DNA from: Lucifuga dentata
Taxonomy: Eukaryota; Chordata; Actinopteri; Ophidiiformes; Bythitidae
Length of the DNA stretch: 64,000 nucleotides
Assembly (NCBI GenBank): GCA_014773175.1
Contig: VXCM01005572.1
Location: 1 to 64,000, forward strand
Direction of reading: 5' to 3'
The position numbers were made by a program, and so were the translations under genes. Positions 22,070 to 33,455 of the stretch are shown here, piece after piece. Each line of letters begins with the position of its first letter. Position 1 is the stretch's first letter. The notes below the pieces were generated by a model. The model was not told where the DNA came from. It saw nothing but the letters and a program-made list of their open reading frames with translations, and did no database searches.

Positions 22070-24583
22070 ATGGGTGTTCGACGAAAGAAAGAATATGCCT
22101 GGATTCATATCGTTGCATTTCTTTGTCTTTGTGACTGCTCTGCGTCCCAGCTGTCATACTCCATTTCCGAGGAGACGAACAAAGGCACCGTAGTAGGAAA
22201 TATCGCAAAGGATTTAAACCTCAGTGTACAAGAACTAGAGGCCAGATATCTACGCATTGTGGCGAGTTACAGTAAGAAATATTTTGACGTGAATTTGCGA
22301 AATGGAGACATATTTGTTGACGAAAGAATAGACCGAGAGGAGCTTTGTCCTAACACGGTAAAATGCTCCATGAATATACAGGCTGTTGTAAGTAATCCAA
22401 TGAATGTCCACCGCATCGAGGTTATTATCCTAGATGTAAATGATAACTCTCCTGCTTTTATTGAGCAATCCTATTATTTTAACATTTCCGAATCATTATC
22501 ACAGGGAGAGCGATATCTCCTCCCAGAAGCAGTAGATCCAGACACAGGCAGCAATTCCGTCAAAATTTACAAGCTGAGTCAAAATGAACATTTTTCGCTT
22601 GATGTACAGAGTGGTGGAGAACACGGATTGTCTGCAGAATTAGTGCTGCAGAAACCTTTAGACCGAGAGAAACAGCCAGTAATCTCATTGATCCTGACCG
22701 CTGTAGATGGAGGAAAACCTCCTCGATCAGGAACGCTGCAGTTAAATATAAATGTTTTAGATGTAAATGATAATACACCAATATTCAGTAAATCTCTCTA
22801 CAAAGTGAGTGTCAAAGAAAATGCTACTCCTGGAATTACTGTGATAAAGTTAAACGCGACAGATTTAGACGAGGATGTGAACAGCAAGCTCCAGTATTCC
22901 TTTATCAAACGAGGCCATATTGATCCATTGCAAACATTTAATATAAATTCTGAAACTGGAGAAATAATAGTTAAAGGCACATTAGACTATGAAGACACGC
23001 CTGCTTATGAAGTTAGGGTTCAAGCTGTAGATCAAGGCACTCCTCCTCGTCGAGCCCACGCTAAGCTACTGATAGAAATAACTGATGTGAATGACAATGC
23101 CCCAGAAATATCAGTGACATCACTCATGACTCCAGTAAAAGAAGATGCCGAACTGGGAACAATCGTTGCTTTAGTGACAGTGAGTGATAAAGATGGAGGA
23201 AACAATGGCATGATGAATTGTAAAGTAGTGGGGTCTGTTCCATTTAAACTTAAGTCCAACTATAAAAATTACTATTCATTAATAGTAGATGGTCCACTGG
23301 ACAGAGAAAGAGTCTCTATTTACAATGTCACTATTTCAGCAACAGATGCAGGAAATCCGCCTCTGTCCAGCATCGGTGTCATTACTGTTCATGTTTCTGA
23401 TGTGAATGATAATGCACCACGTTTTGTAGAACCAGTTGTTAGTATCTATGTGANGTTCATGTTTCTGATGTGAATGATAATGCACCACGTTTTGTAGAAC
23501 CAGTTGTTAGTATCTATGTGAAAGAAAACAGTCATGTAGGTTCCGTCATTTACAGAATAAACGCTTTTGATCCTGATTCAGGTGGAAATGCAAATTTGGC
23601 TTACACTTTATTAGATAGAACTCCAACAAATATTCCAATTTCATCAATGGTGAACATCAATTCAGAGACAGGAGAGATAATCAGTCTGCAGTCTTTTAAC
23701 TATGAGGAGTTAAAAACGTTCCAGTTTAAAGTTCAGGCCACAGACTCTGGTGTTCCTCCACTCAGCAGCAACGTGACNAAAAACGTTCCAGTTTAAAGTT
23801 CAGGCCACAGACTCTGGTGTTCCTCCACTCAGCAGCAACGTGACGGTTAATGTTTTTATCCTGGATGAGAATGACAACAGTCCCACGGTTCTTGCGCCCT
23901 ATTCTGAGCACGGCTCCGTTAACAGTGAGAACATTCCCTATTCTGCTGAAGCGGGATACTTTGTGGCAAAGATCAGGGCTGTAGACGCAGATTCTGGCTA
24001 CAATGCGCTGCTTTCTTATCACCTGTCTGAACACAAAGGAAACAACCTGTTCCGTATCGGAACCAGCACTGGAGAAATCAGGACTAAGAGGCGAATGAAT
24101 GACAATGATCTGAAAACTCACCCCTTGGTGGTGCTGGTTTCCGATAATGGAGAACCCTCCCTGTCAGCTACTGTGTCTATTGATGTGGTGGTGGTTGAAA
24201 GCACAGCTGACATCCAGACTCAGTTCAGACATGTGCCGATAAAGGAGGAGAGCTTCTCTGATTTAAACCTGTATCTGCTTATCGCCATTGTGTCGGTGTC
24301 CGTGATCTTTCTGCTGAGTCTCATCAGTTTAATAGCTGTGAAATGCCACAGGACAGACGGCAGTTTCAGCAGGTACAGCCCCCCAATGATCACCACCCAC
24401 CCTGACGGGAGCTGGTCTTACTCTAAATCTACTCAGCAATATGACGTGTGTTTCAGCTCAGACACACTGAAAAGTGACGTAATGGTTTTTCCTGCACCAT
24501 TTCCGCCTGTAGATGCGGAACTTATCAGTATTAACGGGGGAGACACTTTTACAAGGACTCAGACTTTACCCAGCACAGAAAAG
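22070..24583 (+). CDS. pcdha: Protocadherin alpha variable exon V7
   Basis: ATG at 22070 ([11 protein letters not shown]), just after an in-frame TAA, so this start is secure; it also fixes the starts of V8 and V9. The leader is about 26 residues, ending SAS/QLSYS, and the EC1 loop is CPNTVKC. Two false breaks occur: an N at 23454 followed by a copy of 23387-23453, and an N at 23778 followed by a copy of 23712-23777. With each overlap counted once, the exon is open for 793 codons. It belongs with V8-V10 in a subfamily that shares the leader, EC1 and most of EC4 ([10 protein letters not shown]) and differs mainly in EC2-EC3. EC6 has RRMNDND where others have RRMSDND. Ends LPSTEK before GTGAGT. 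Confidence 0.92.
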
Positions 24584-25653
24584 GTGAGTTGTTTGCAACT
24601 TTTTAAAAGAGTCGGTGTTTCTAATAATGAATACTCTAGTTTCCAATGAAATATAAGGATAAAGTTTTCTAATTATCTAATGATTAGACAATCCTGACTG
24701 CCATGATTTGAGTGTAGTCTTGCTTTTATTTATTTATTTTTTTCTGTTTTTTATGTGTACATATCAGAAATGAAGAATGGACATTGAAAAGAGAACAAAA
24801 AAAAAAAAAAAANAAAAAAAAAAAAAAAAAGTAATGACCTTTCTCATTTGATACCCCGAGTCCACAACTCTTGTTGCAAGTGCATGGACATTGTTATTAG
24901 TAATAGAAAAGAAGTTGTTTCACTCCTTTTTTTTTTTTTTTTTTTTTTTTGTGGAAGAATTTGTGTCATAGCTTTGTCAGAAGTTTAAGATATGCATCAC
25001 ATTTGAAATTCGTACCTTAATTTTCTCATAAGTTGTTCATATTTGAAGACCCACTTTCTGTCTTTAAGTGGTTATGTAGCATAATTGGAACATGATGGTG
25101 CCTGCTCCTAAAAACATACGTTGATGTTGTTAACTGCTTGCAGTGTGTTGGAATTGGTTTCTGCAACGTTTGGTTTCTGTGCGGTTTCTGCACCGTCCTG
25201 ATCTCGAAATATCTGCCTGCATATTTGCTTTAGCTGTAGCTACTGTGTTAAGTTTTTAAATATTAATGTTTCCCTCTATGTTGGGTTATAACAAGGTCCC
25301 TGTGTAGTAGATACATTTGTTTGACACTTTCATACAGAGACGATTTTTAGTTTGTTTTCTTGTGTTGACGTTCGCTAATGTGGCAGTGATGTAGAAATGC
25401 ATTTGTTTAGCAGGTTATTGCAAGTTTCTCATAGTAACCACACGATGTCGCTGGAGACCATAAGCATGAATATTACACTACTGTAAAACTCCTCCCTGCA
25501 TGTTACAACGAAAACAATCACTGGCTTTCAGCAAGAGCCGTGGGATGGAGCTGTGGCATGAAGGACTGGACATCTCTTTATATGACGACTGCATCTACGC
25601 TGGATAATTTCTATTGTGAATTACTTTCTGGATTCAGTGTTTATTGTTCAGCA
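24584..25653 (+). other. Intergenic/intronic interval V7-V8
   Basis: No coding sequence. It contains an A run with gap (24797-24830, N at 24813), a T run (24929-24950), possible remains of an RE1 (GATGGTGCCTGCTCC near 25093), the V8 CSE and CTCCTCCC (25489-25496). The interval is paralogous to V8-V9. Confidence 0.65.
25438..25460 (+). promoter_or_regulatory. V8 promoter CSE (CTCF-like)
   Basis: CCACACGATGTCGCTGGAGA followed by CCA, 216 bp before the chosen V8 ATG. Identical in V9. Confidence 0.75.
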
Positions 25654-28165
25654 ATGGATGTTCGGAGAAAAAAGGAATATGCCTGGATTCTTATCGTTGC
25701 ATTTCTTTGTCTTTGTGACTGCTCTTTCTCCCAGCTGTCGTACTCCATTTCAGAGGAGGCGAACAAAGGCACCGTTGTACGAAATATTGCAAAAGATTTA
25801 AATCTCAGTGTACGTGAACTGGAGGCCAGGGATCTACGAATTGTGTCGAGTTACAGTAAGACATATTTTGACGTGAATTTACGGACGGGAAACATCTTTG
25901 TAAGCGAGAAAATAGACCGAGAGGAGCTTTGTCCTAACACGGTAAAATGCTCGATGAATATACAAGCTATATTAAGTAATCCAATGAATGTTCATCGCAT
26001 CGACGTTATTATCATAGATGTAAATGATAATTCGCCTGCTTTTATTGAACAATCCTATGATTTTAACATTTCAGAGTCATTGTTTCCGGGAGAAAGATAT
26101 CTCCTGCCTATGGCAGTAGATCCAGACACAGGCAGTAACTCAGTAAAGACCTACAAGCTGAGTCAAAATGAACATTTCTGGCTTGATGTTCAGGGCGGTG
26201 GAGAACACGGGGTGTCTGCGGAGTTAGTTCTGCAGAAGCCTTTAGACCGAGAGAAACAGCCAGTAATCGCACTGATCCTGACCGCTATAGATGGAGGAAA
26301 ACCTCCTCGATCAGGAACGCTGCAGTTAACTGTAAATGTTGTTGATGTCAACGACAATACACCAATATTCAGTAAATCCCTTTACAAAGTAAGTGTCAGA
26401 GAAAATGCTATTCCTGGAACAGTGATAACAAAGCTAAACGCAACTGATTTAGACGACGGTGTGAACAGTAAGGTTCTATATTCATTTATCAAACGAGGCA
26501 ACATTGATCCATCGGACATATTTAATATAAATTCTGAAACTGGAGAAATTGCTCTTAAGGACACATTAGACTATGAAAACACGCCTGCTTATGAAGTTAG
26601 GGTTCAAGCTATGGATCAAGGCCACTCTCCTCGAAGTACCCACGCTAAACTACTGATAGAGATAATTGATGTGAATGACAATGCCCCAGAAATATCATTG
26701 ACGTCACTCATGACCCCAGTAAAAGAAGACGCCGTACCAGGGACAATCGTTGCTTTAGTGACAGTGAGTGATAAAGACGGAGGAAACAATGGCATGACGA
26801 ATTGTCAAGTGGTGGGGTCTGTTCCATTTAAACTTAAGTCCAACTATAAAAATGACTATTCATTAATAGTAGATGGNTGGGGTCTGTTCCATTTAAACTT
26901 AAGTCCAACTATAAAAATGACTATTCATTAATAGTAGATGGCCCACTGGACAGAGAAAGCGTCTCTATATACAACGTCACTATTGCAGCCATAGATGCAG
27001 GAAGTCCGCCTCTGTCCAGCATCAGTGTCATTACCGTTCATGTTTCTGATGTGAATGATAATGCACCACGTTTTGTAGAACCAGTTGTTAGTATCTATGT
27101 GAAAGAAAATATTCATGTAGGTTCCGTCATTTACAGAATAAACGCTTTTGATCCTGATTCAGGTGAAAATGCTAATTTGGCTTACACGTTACTAGATAGT
27201 TCCCCAAAAAATATTCGAATTTCATCAATGGTGAATATTAACTCAGAAACAGGAGACATAATCAGNGTTCCCCAAAAAATATTCGAATTTCATCAATGGT
27301 GAATATTAACTCAGAAACAGGAGACATAATCAGTCTGCAGTCTTTCAATTACGAAGAAACAAAAACGTTCCAGTTTAAAGTTCAGGCCACAGACTCTGGT
27401 GTTCCTCCACTCAGTAGCAACGTGACTGTGAACGTTTTTATCCTGGATGAAAATGACAACAGTCCTACAGTTCTTGCGCCCTATTCTGAACACGGCTCCG
27501 TTAACAGTGAGAACATTCCCTATTCTGCTGAAGCGGGATACTTTGTGGCAAAGATCAGGGCTGTAGACGCAGATTCTGGCTACAATGCGCTGCTTTCTTA
27601 TCACTTGTCTGAGCACAAAGGAAACAACCTGTTCAGGATTGGAACCAGCACAGGAGAAATCAGGACTAAGAGGCGAATGAGTGACAATGACCTGAAAACT
27701 CACCCGTTGGTGGTGCTGGTTTCTGATAATGGAGAACCCTCCCTGTCAGCTACTGTGTCTATTGATGTGGTGGTGGTTGAAAGCACAGCTGACATCCAGA
27801 CTCAGTTCAGACATGTGCCGATAAAGGAGGAGAGCTTCTCTGATTTAAACCTGTATCTGCTGATCGCCATTGTGTCGGTGTCCGTGATCTTTCTGCTGAG
27901 CCTCATCAGTTTAATAGCTGTGAAATGCCACAGGACAGACGGCAGTTTCAGCAGGTTCAGCCCCCCAATGATCACCACCCACCCTGACGGGAGCTGGTCT
28001 TACTCTAAATCCACTCAGCAGTATGACGTGTGTTTCAGCTCAGACACACTGAAGAGTGATGTAATGGTTTTTCCTGCACCATTTCCGCCTATAGATGCTG
28101 AGTTGATCAGTATTAACGGGGGAGACACTTTTACTCGGACTCAGACTTTACCCAACACAGAAAAG
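25654..28165 (+). CDS. pcdha: Protocadherin alpha variable exon V8
   Basis: Start taken as ATG 25654 ([11 protein letters not shown]), which matches V7; an in-frame ATG 38 codons upstream (25540) would place unrelated sequence before the leader. Leader ends [10 protein letters not shown]1 loop CPNTVKC. Gaps with repeated overlaps at 26877 (64 bases) and 27266 (67 bases) break the raw frame; counted once, it is 793 codons. The conserved EC1 motif [10 protein letters not shown] is [10 protein letters not shown] here, a Gly to Arg change next to the first strand. The tail has RFSPPMI (Tyr to Phe) and FPPIDAEL. V8 and V9 are the closest pair in the V7-V10 subfamily, sharing promoter and flank. 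Ends LPNTEK before GTGAGT. Confidence 0.92.
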
Positions 28166-29448
28166 GTGAGTTGTTTGTAAGATTGTGAAAGAGTCGGTGT
28201 TTTTAATGATGGATACTATCCAATCTTGTTACAATGAAATATAAGGACAAAGTTGTCTAATTATCTAATGATTAGACAATAGATGCTCTAATTCTGACTG
28301 CCATGATCTGAGTGTGTTCTTGATTTTTTTTTTTTTTTTTTTTTTTAAATCTGTGTACATATCAGAAATGAGGAATGGACATTCAAAAGAGAGCAACAAA
28401 AAAAGTAATGACCCTTGTTATTTGACACCCCTAGTCCACAACTCTAGTTGCAAAGCCATGGACATTGGCACTAGTAAAAGGGAAGAGGTTGCTTCACTTC
28501 TATTTTTTTTATTTTTTATTTTTTTTAAGAATTTGTATCATGGCTTTGTCAGAAGTTTAAGATATGCATCACATTTGAAATTCGTAAATACAAAAAAAAA
28601 AAAAAAGNAAAAAAAAAAAAAAAGTTAATTTTCTCATAGGTTGTTCATATTCAAAGACCCACCTTCTTTTTTTTAAGTGGCTATGTAGCAAAATTGGAAC
28701 ATATGCTTGATGGTGTCTGCTCCTAAAACCACATGTTGATGTTGTTAACTGCTTGCAGTGTGTGGAAATTGGTTTCTGAAATGTTTGGTTTTTGTGCGCT
28801 TTCTGCACATCCTGATCTCAAAATATTTGCCTGCATATTTGCTTTTCCTGTAGCTTACTATGTTAACTTCTTAAAGTAAAATGATGATTTAATCATTATT
28901 TTAGTCACCAATCCTCTAATTTCCTCTAATCATGTATTTTTAATTTTTACATTTTCTTAAAATTCATTTTAGCACTTTGCCTTCAATTCGACTTTCCCTG
29001 AAATTCATTAAAATTAAACTTATTTTCTGGGTACATTTAATAGCTCCTTTAACGTCAATATTTCCCTCTGCGTTGGGTTATAACAAGATCCTTGTGTATC
29101 AGATACATTTACTTGACACTCTCATACGAAGATTTTTGGTTTGTCTTCTTGTGTTGACGTTCACTGTTGTGGCAGTGATGAAGAGATGCATTTGTTTAGC
29201 AGGTTATTGCAAGTTTCTCATATGTGTAGTGACCACACGATGTCGCTGGAGACCATAAGCATGAATATTACACTACCGTAAAACTCCTCCCTGCATGTTA
29301 CAACGAAAACAATCATTGGCTTTCAGCAAGAGCCGTGGGATGGAGCTGTGGCATGAAGGGCTGGACATCTCTTTATATGATGACTGCATCTACACTGGAT
29401 AATTCCTATTGTGAATTATTTTCTGGATTCAGTGTTTATTGTTCAGTA
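28166..29448 (+). other. Intergenic/intronic interval V8-V9
   Basis: No coding sequence. Largely a diverged copy of V7-V8: T run (28323-28346), A run with gap (N at 28608), possible eroded RE1 (GATGGTGTCTGCTCC near 28709), V9 CSE and CTCCTCCC (29284-29291). Bases about 28870-29040 are extra relative to V7-V8. Confidence 0.65.
29233..29255 (+). promoter_or_regulatory. V9 promoter CSE (CTCF-like)
   Basis: CCACACGATGTCGCTGGAGA followed by CCA, 216 bp before the V9 ATG, identical to V8 in sequence and spacing. Confidence 0.75.
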
Positions 29449-31892
29449 ATGGATATTCGGAAAAAAAAGGAATATGCCTGGATTCATATCGTTACATTTC
29501 TTTGTCTTTGTGACTGCTCTGCCTCCCAGCTGTCGTACTCAGTTTCTGAGGAGGCGAACAAAGGCACCGTAATAGGAAATATCGTAAAGGATTTAAACCT
29601 CAGTGTACGAGAACTAGAGGCCAGGGATCTTCGTATCGTGTCGAGTTACAGTAAGAAATATTTTGACGTCAATTTGCGGACGGGAAACATATTTGTTGAT
29701 GGGAGAATAGACCGAGAGGAGCTTTGTCCTAACACGGTAAAATGCTCCATGGATATACAGGCTGTTGTAAGTAATCCAATGAATGTCCACCGCATCGACG
29801 TTAGCGTCATAGATGTAAATGATAATTCACCTGCTTTTATTGAACAGACTTATTATTTGAACATTTCAGAGTCATTATCGCCGGGAGAAAGATATCTCCT
29901 CCCAGAAGCAGTAGATCCAGATATAGGCAGTAACTCAGTAAAGATCTACAAGCTGAGTCAAAGTGAACATTTCTCGATTGATGCACAGAGTAGTGGAGAA
30001 CACGGAGTGTCTGCAGAGTTAGTGCTGCAGAAACCTTTAGATAGAGAGAAACAGCCAGTAAAAACACTGATCCTGACCGCTGTAGATGGAGGAAAACCTC
30101 CTCGATCAGGAACGCTGCAGTTAAATGTAAACGTAATTGATGCCAACGACAATACACCAATATTCAGTAAATCCCTCTACAAAGTGAGTGTCAAAGAAAA
30201 TGCTGCTCCTGGAACGGTGATAATAAAGCTAAACGCAACCGATTTAGACGACGGTGTGAACAGTAAGGTTCTATATTCATTTATCAAACGAGGCAATATT
30301 GATCCATCGGACATATTTAATATAAATTCTGAAACTGGAGAAATTTCTGTTAAGGGCACATTAGACTTTGAGAAAACGCCTGCTTATGAAGTTAGGGTTC
30401 AAGCTATGGATCAAGGCCATTCGCCTCGTAGGACCCACGCTAAACTACTGATAGAGATAATTGATGTGAATGACAATGCGCCACAAATATCAGTGACGTC
30501 ACTCATGACCCCAGTAAAAGAAGACGCCGAATTGGGAACAATCGTTGCATTAGTGAAAGTGAGTGATAAAGATGGAGGAAACAATGGCATGACAAACTGT
30601 AAAATGGTGGGGTCTGTTCCATTTAAACTTAAGTCCAACTATAAAAATGACTATTCATTAATAGTAGATGGNTGGGGTCTGTTCCATTTAAACTTAAGTC
30701 CAACTATAAAAATGACTATTCATTAATAGTAGATGGCCAACTGGACAGAGAAATTGTCTCTATATACAACGTCACTATTGCAGCCATAGATGCAGGAAGT
30801 CCGCCTCTGTCCAGCATCGGTGTCATTACTGTTCACATTTCTGATGTGAATGACAACGTACCTCATTTTGTGGAGCCAGCTGTTAGTATATATGTGAAAG
30901 AAAATAGTCATGTAGGTTCCGTCATTTACAGAATAAACGCTTTTGATCCTGACTCAGGTGGAAATGCAAATTTAGCATACAAGTTACTAGAGGGTTCCCC
31001 AAAAAATATTCGAATTTCATCAATGGTGAATATTAACTCAGAAACAGGAGACATAATCAGTCTGCAGTCTTTCAATTACGAAGAAACAAAAACGTTCCAG
31101 TTTAAAGTTCAGGCCACAGACTCTGGTGTTCCTCCACTCAGTAACAACGTGACTGTGAACGTTTTTATCCTGGATGAAAATGACAACAGTCCTACAGTTC
31201 TTGCGCCCTATTCTGAGCACGGCTCCGTTAACAGTGAGAACATTCCCTATTCTGCTGAAGCGGGATACTTTGTGGCAAAGATCAGGGCTGTAGACGCAGA
31301 TTCTGGCTACAATGCGCTGCTTTCTTATCACCTGTCTGAACACAAAGGAAACAACCTGTTCAGGATTGGAACCAGCACTGGAGAAATCAGGACTAAGAGG
31401 CGAATGAGTGACAATGACCTGAAAACTCACCCTTTGGTGGTGCTGGTTTCTGATAATGGAGAACCCTCCCTGTCAGCTACAGTGTCTATTGATGTGGTGG
31501 TGGTTGAAAGCACAGCTGACATCCAGACTCAGTTCAGACATGTGCCGATAAAGGAGGAGAGCTTCTCTGATTTAAACCTGTATCTGCTGATCGCAATTGT
31601 GTCGGTGTCCGTGATCTTTCTGCTGAGCCTCATCAGTTTAATAGCTGTGAAATGCCACAGGACAGACGGCAGTTTCAGCAGGTACAGTCCCCCAATGATC
31701 GCCACCCACCCTGACGGGAGCTGGTCTTACTCTAAATCCACTCAGCAGTATGACGTGTGTTTCAGCTCAGACACACTGAAGAGTGACGTAGTGGTTTTTC
31801 CCGCACCGTTTCCGCCTGTAGATGCGGAACTGATCAGTATCAATGGAGGAGACACTTTTACTCGGACACAGACGTTACCCAATAAGGAGAAG
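29449..31892 (+). CDS. pcdha: Protocadherin alpha variable exon V9
   Basis: Start ATG 29449 ([11 protein letters not shown]), aligned to V7 and V8; an in-frame ATG at 29335 is rejected for the same reason as in V8. Leader ends [10 protein letters not shown]1 loop CPNTVKC. The only break is an N at 30672 followed by a copy of the preceding 64 bases (the same place as in V8); counted once, the exon is 793 codons. EC1 reads GNIVKDLNL (Ala to Val). EC4 has DGQLDREI, where the subfamily has DGPLDRE, a change in the LDRE calcium-site neighbourhood. EC5 has LSNNVTV against LSSNVTV. The tail carries MIATHPDG and ends LPNKEK before GTAAGC, more like V1 than like V8. Confidence 0.93.
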
Positions 31893-32015
31893 GTAAGCTC
31901 TACTTGTACAGTGAACATGTTTATTTAAAAATCTTATGATTAAAATTTCATGGTAGGTCCTTTATGCTTTATGTGACCGTGCAAACATTGGAATACAAAT
32001 GATCCAAATAATCTT

Positions 32016-32147
32016 TACACAGTAAATTTTGCTGTTGTGAATTAACACTGTAAGAGTTGAATGGGGACCAAATAAACTCAGTCTATTTGGTCCCATTCAA
32101 ACACTTACTGTATAATGTTAATTCAACACAGCAGAATTTACTGTGTA
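32016..32147. mobile_element. Short inverted-repeat element (MITE-like), copy 2
   Basis: 132 bp from TACACAGTAAATTTTGCTG to CAGAATTTACTGTGTA, with long inverted arms that include GTTGAATGGGGACCAAATA pairing with TATTTGGTCCCATTCAA. It is related to 7329-7447 over the whole length, bounded by TA, and has no coding capacity. Confidence 0.75.
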
Positions 32148-32797
32148 TTTTGTTGTCTCCCAATTTCTCTAAAAGTTAAGTGGGACATTATTGAACTCAT
32201 AGTGAAGGTTGTTTTTGTATACTTATCGTATGTCTCTATTTGAAATACGTTGTGTCTAAATGCAGGTCGTTGTTTGGTTCGGGTTAGCTGTATTCTATTG
32301 TTTAGAGTTTGGACCTGTTGAAATCATTTCCTCAGTTTGCGCTTCATGTTTTGTTTAGACGAAGATTTGGAGTGACATGATATCATTGTTTCGTCTGTTC
32401 ACAGTTTATTTCTTTGGATTTTTTGCACATGTAGCCTATATGATACCCTTGCCTTTAAAAAAAAAAGTCAATTTAAGTTAGCCTACCTCATAAAAAAAAA
32501 AAAAACTTGACCATATGAAGCATCATTTAACCCTACATTTTAATGAGTAAACGGAGGTGTCCGCAGTACTGCACGTTGTTGCAACCTTGTAGCTTTCTGC
32601 TGCAAAATTACCTCGTGTTATTTTTTTTTCTTTGAAGATCTCGTGTCAGCATGAGTTAACTTAATTGTTTTATACCGAAACCTCTCTCGCCATATTACAG
32701 AACGTGAAATATTTGGTTTCTTTATTATTTTATCTTAAAATGGCATTTTTGAGAAAGTACTGGTATGTTGAAACTGTCCAAGCTTTTGTCAGGAAAC

Positions 32798-32818
32798 GAC
32801 GCTCTCCGTGGTGCTGAA
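32798..32818 (-). promoter_or_regulatory. Strong RE1/NRSE site between V9 and V10
   Basis: GACGCTCTCCGTGGTGCTGA plus A, about 18 of 21 matches to the inverted RE1 consensus, 425 bp before the V10 CSE. It shares CTCTCCGTGGTGCTGAA with the V6-V7 site. Confidence 0.76.
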
Positions 32819-33242
32819 TTTATGCCGGCAATGTGCGGCTTTGCGTCACGTCTGCTTTAAAAAAAAAAAAAAAAAAAAAAAANTTTTTTTTTTTTTTTTT
32901 TTACAAAAATATATTTTAAATATGATAGTTATTCAAGTAAACTCATAAGTAATGATTTCTTATACATTGTTTAACTTATAGCCTGCTTTTTGATAGGACA
33001 TTTGTCTTCTGAAATGTTCATATTTTTGGTCATCCTGAATAATTAATCAAATGTTTGATTATTAAACACATTTATTAATTATAAACACACGTTTAAGCTT
33101 TATTCATGACTTCAGCTATCGAGGGCAGTCATAGTACTGACATAATGTTTGGAGCCCTCAACAAATGCATTTTCCTGGAATAACAATTAAGTTTTTGGGG
33201 CAATGGAGTTATTCAGTTTTGTAGTTACTTATTTATCTTTTA

Positions 33243-33265
33243 CCACATGATGTCGCTAGAGACCA
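33243..33265 (+). promoter_or_regulatory. V10 promoter CSE (CTCF-like)
   Basis: CCACATGATGTCGCTAGAGA followed by CCA, 213 bp before the V10 ATG. Confidence 0.72.
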
Positions 33266-33455
33266 TAGATGTGAATGTTCCTGGAAGTCTGAAACTCCTC
33301 CTCCCCTGCATGGGAAAAGGAACTCGTCATCGGCCATTCGTTTCCTTAGACCCTCGGACTGTGCTTTGTCCAGAAGTACAGCTTCTGCTTTAGATAGATT
33401 TATTTATTTTTGGGCTGAATGATTGATCCAAATCAGATCTGGTGTTCCATCAACA

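Larger units (their letters stand above)
31893..33455 (+). other. Intergenic/intronic interval V9-V10
   Basis: No coding sequence. It holds a MITE-like element (32016-32147), a strong RE1-like site, an A-run/T-run junction with a gap (N at 32883), the V10 CSE and CTCCTCCTCCC (33295-33305). Confidence 0.7.

Noticed and set aside
25540..25653. Extended N terminus for V8 (and 29335-29448 for V9)
   Set aside because: V7 has a stop directly before the corresponding ATG, and the leader peptide follows the downstream ATG.
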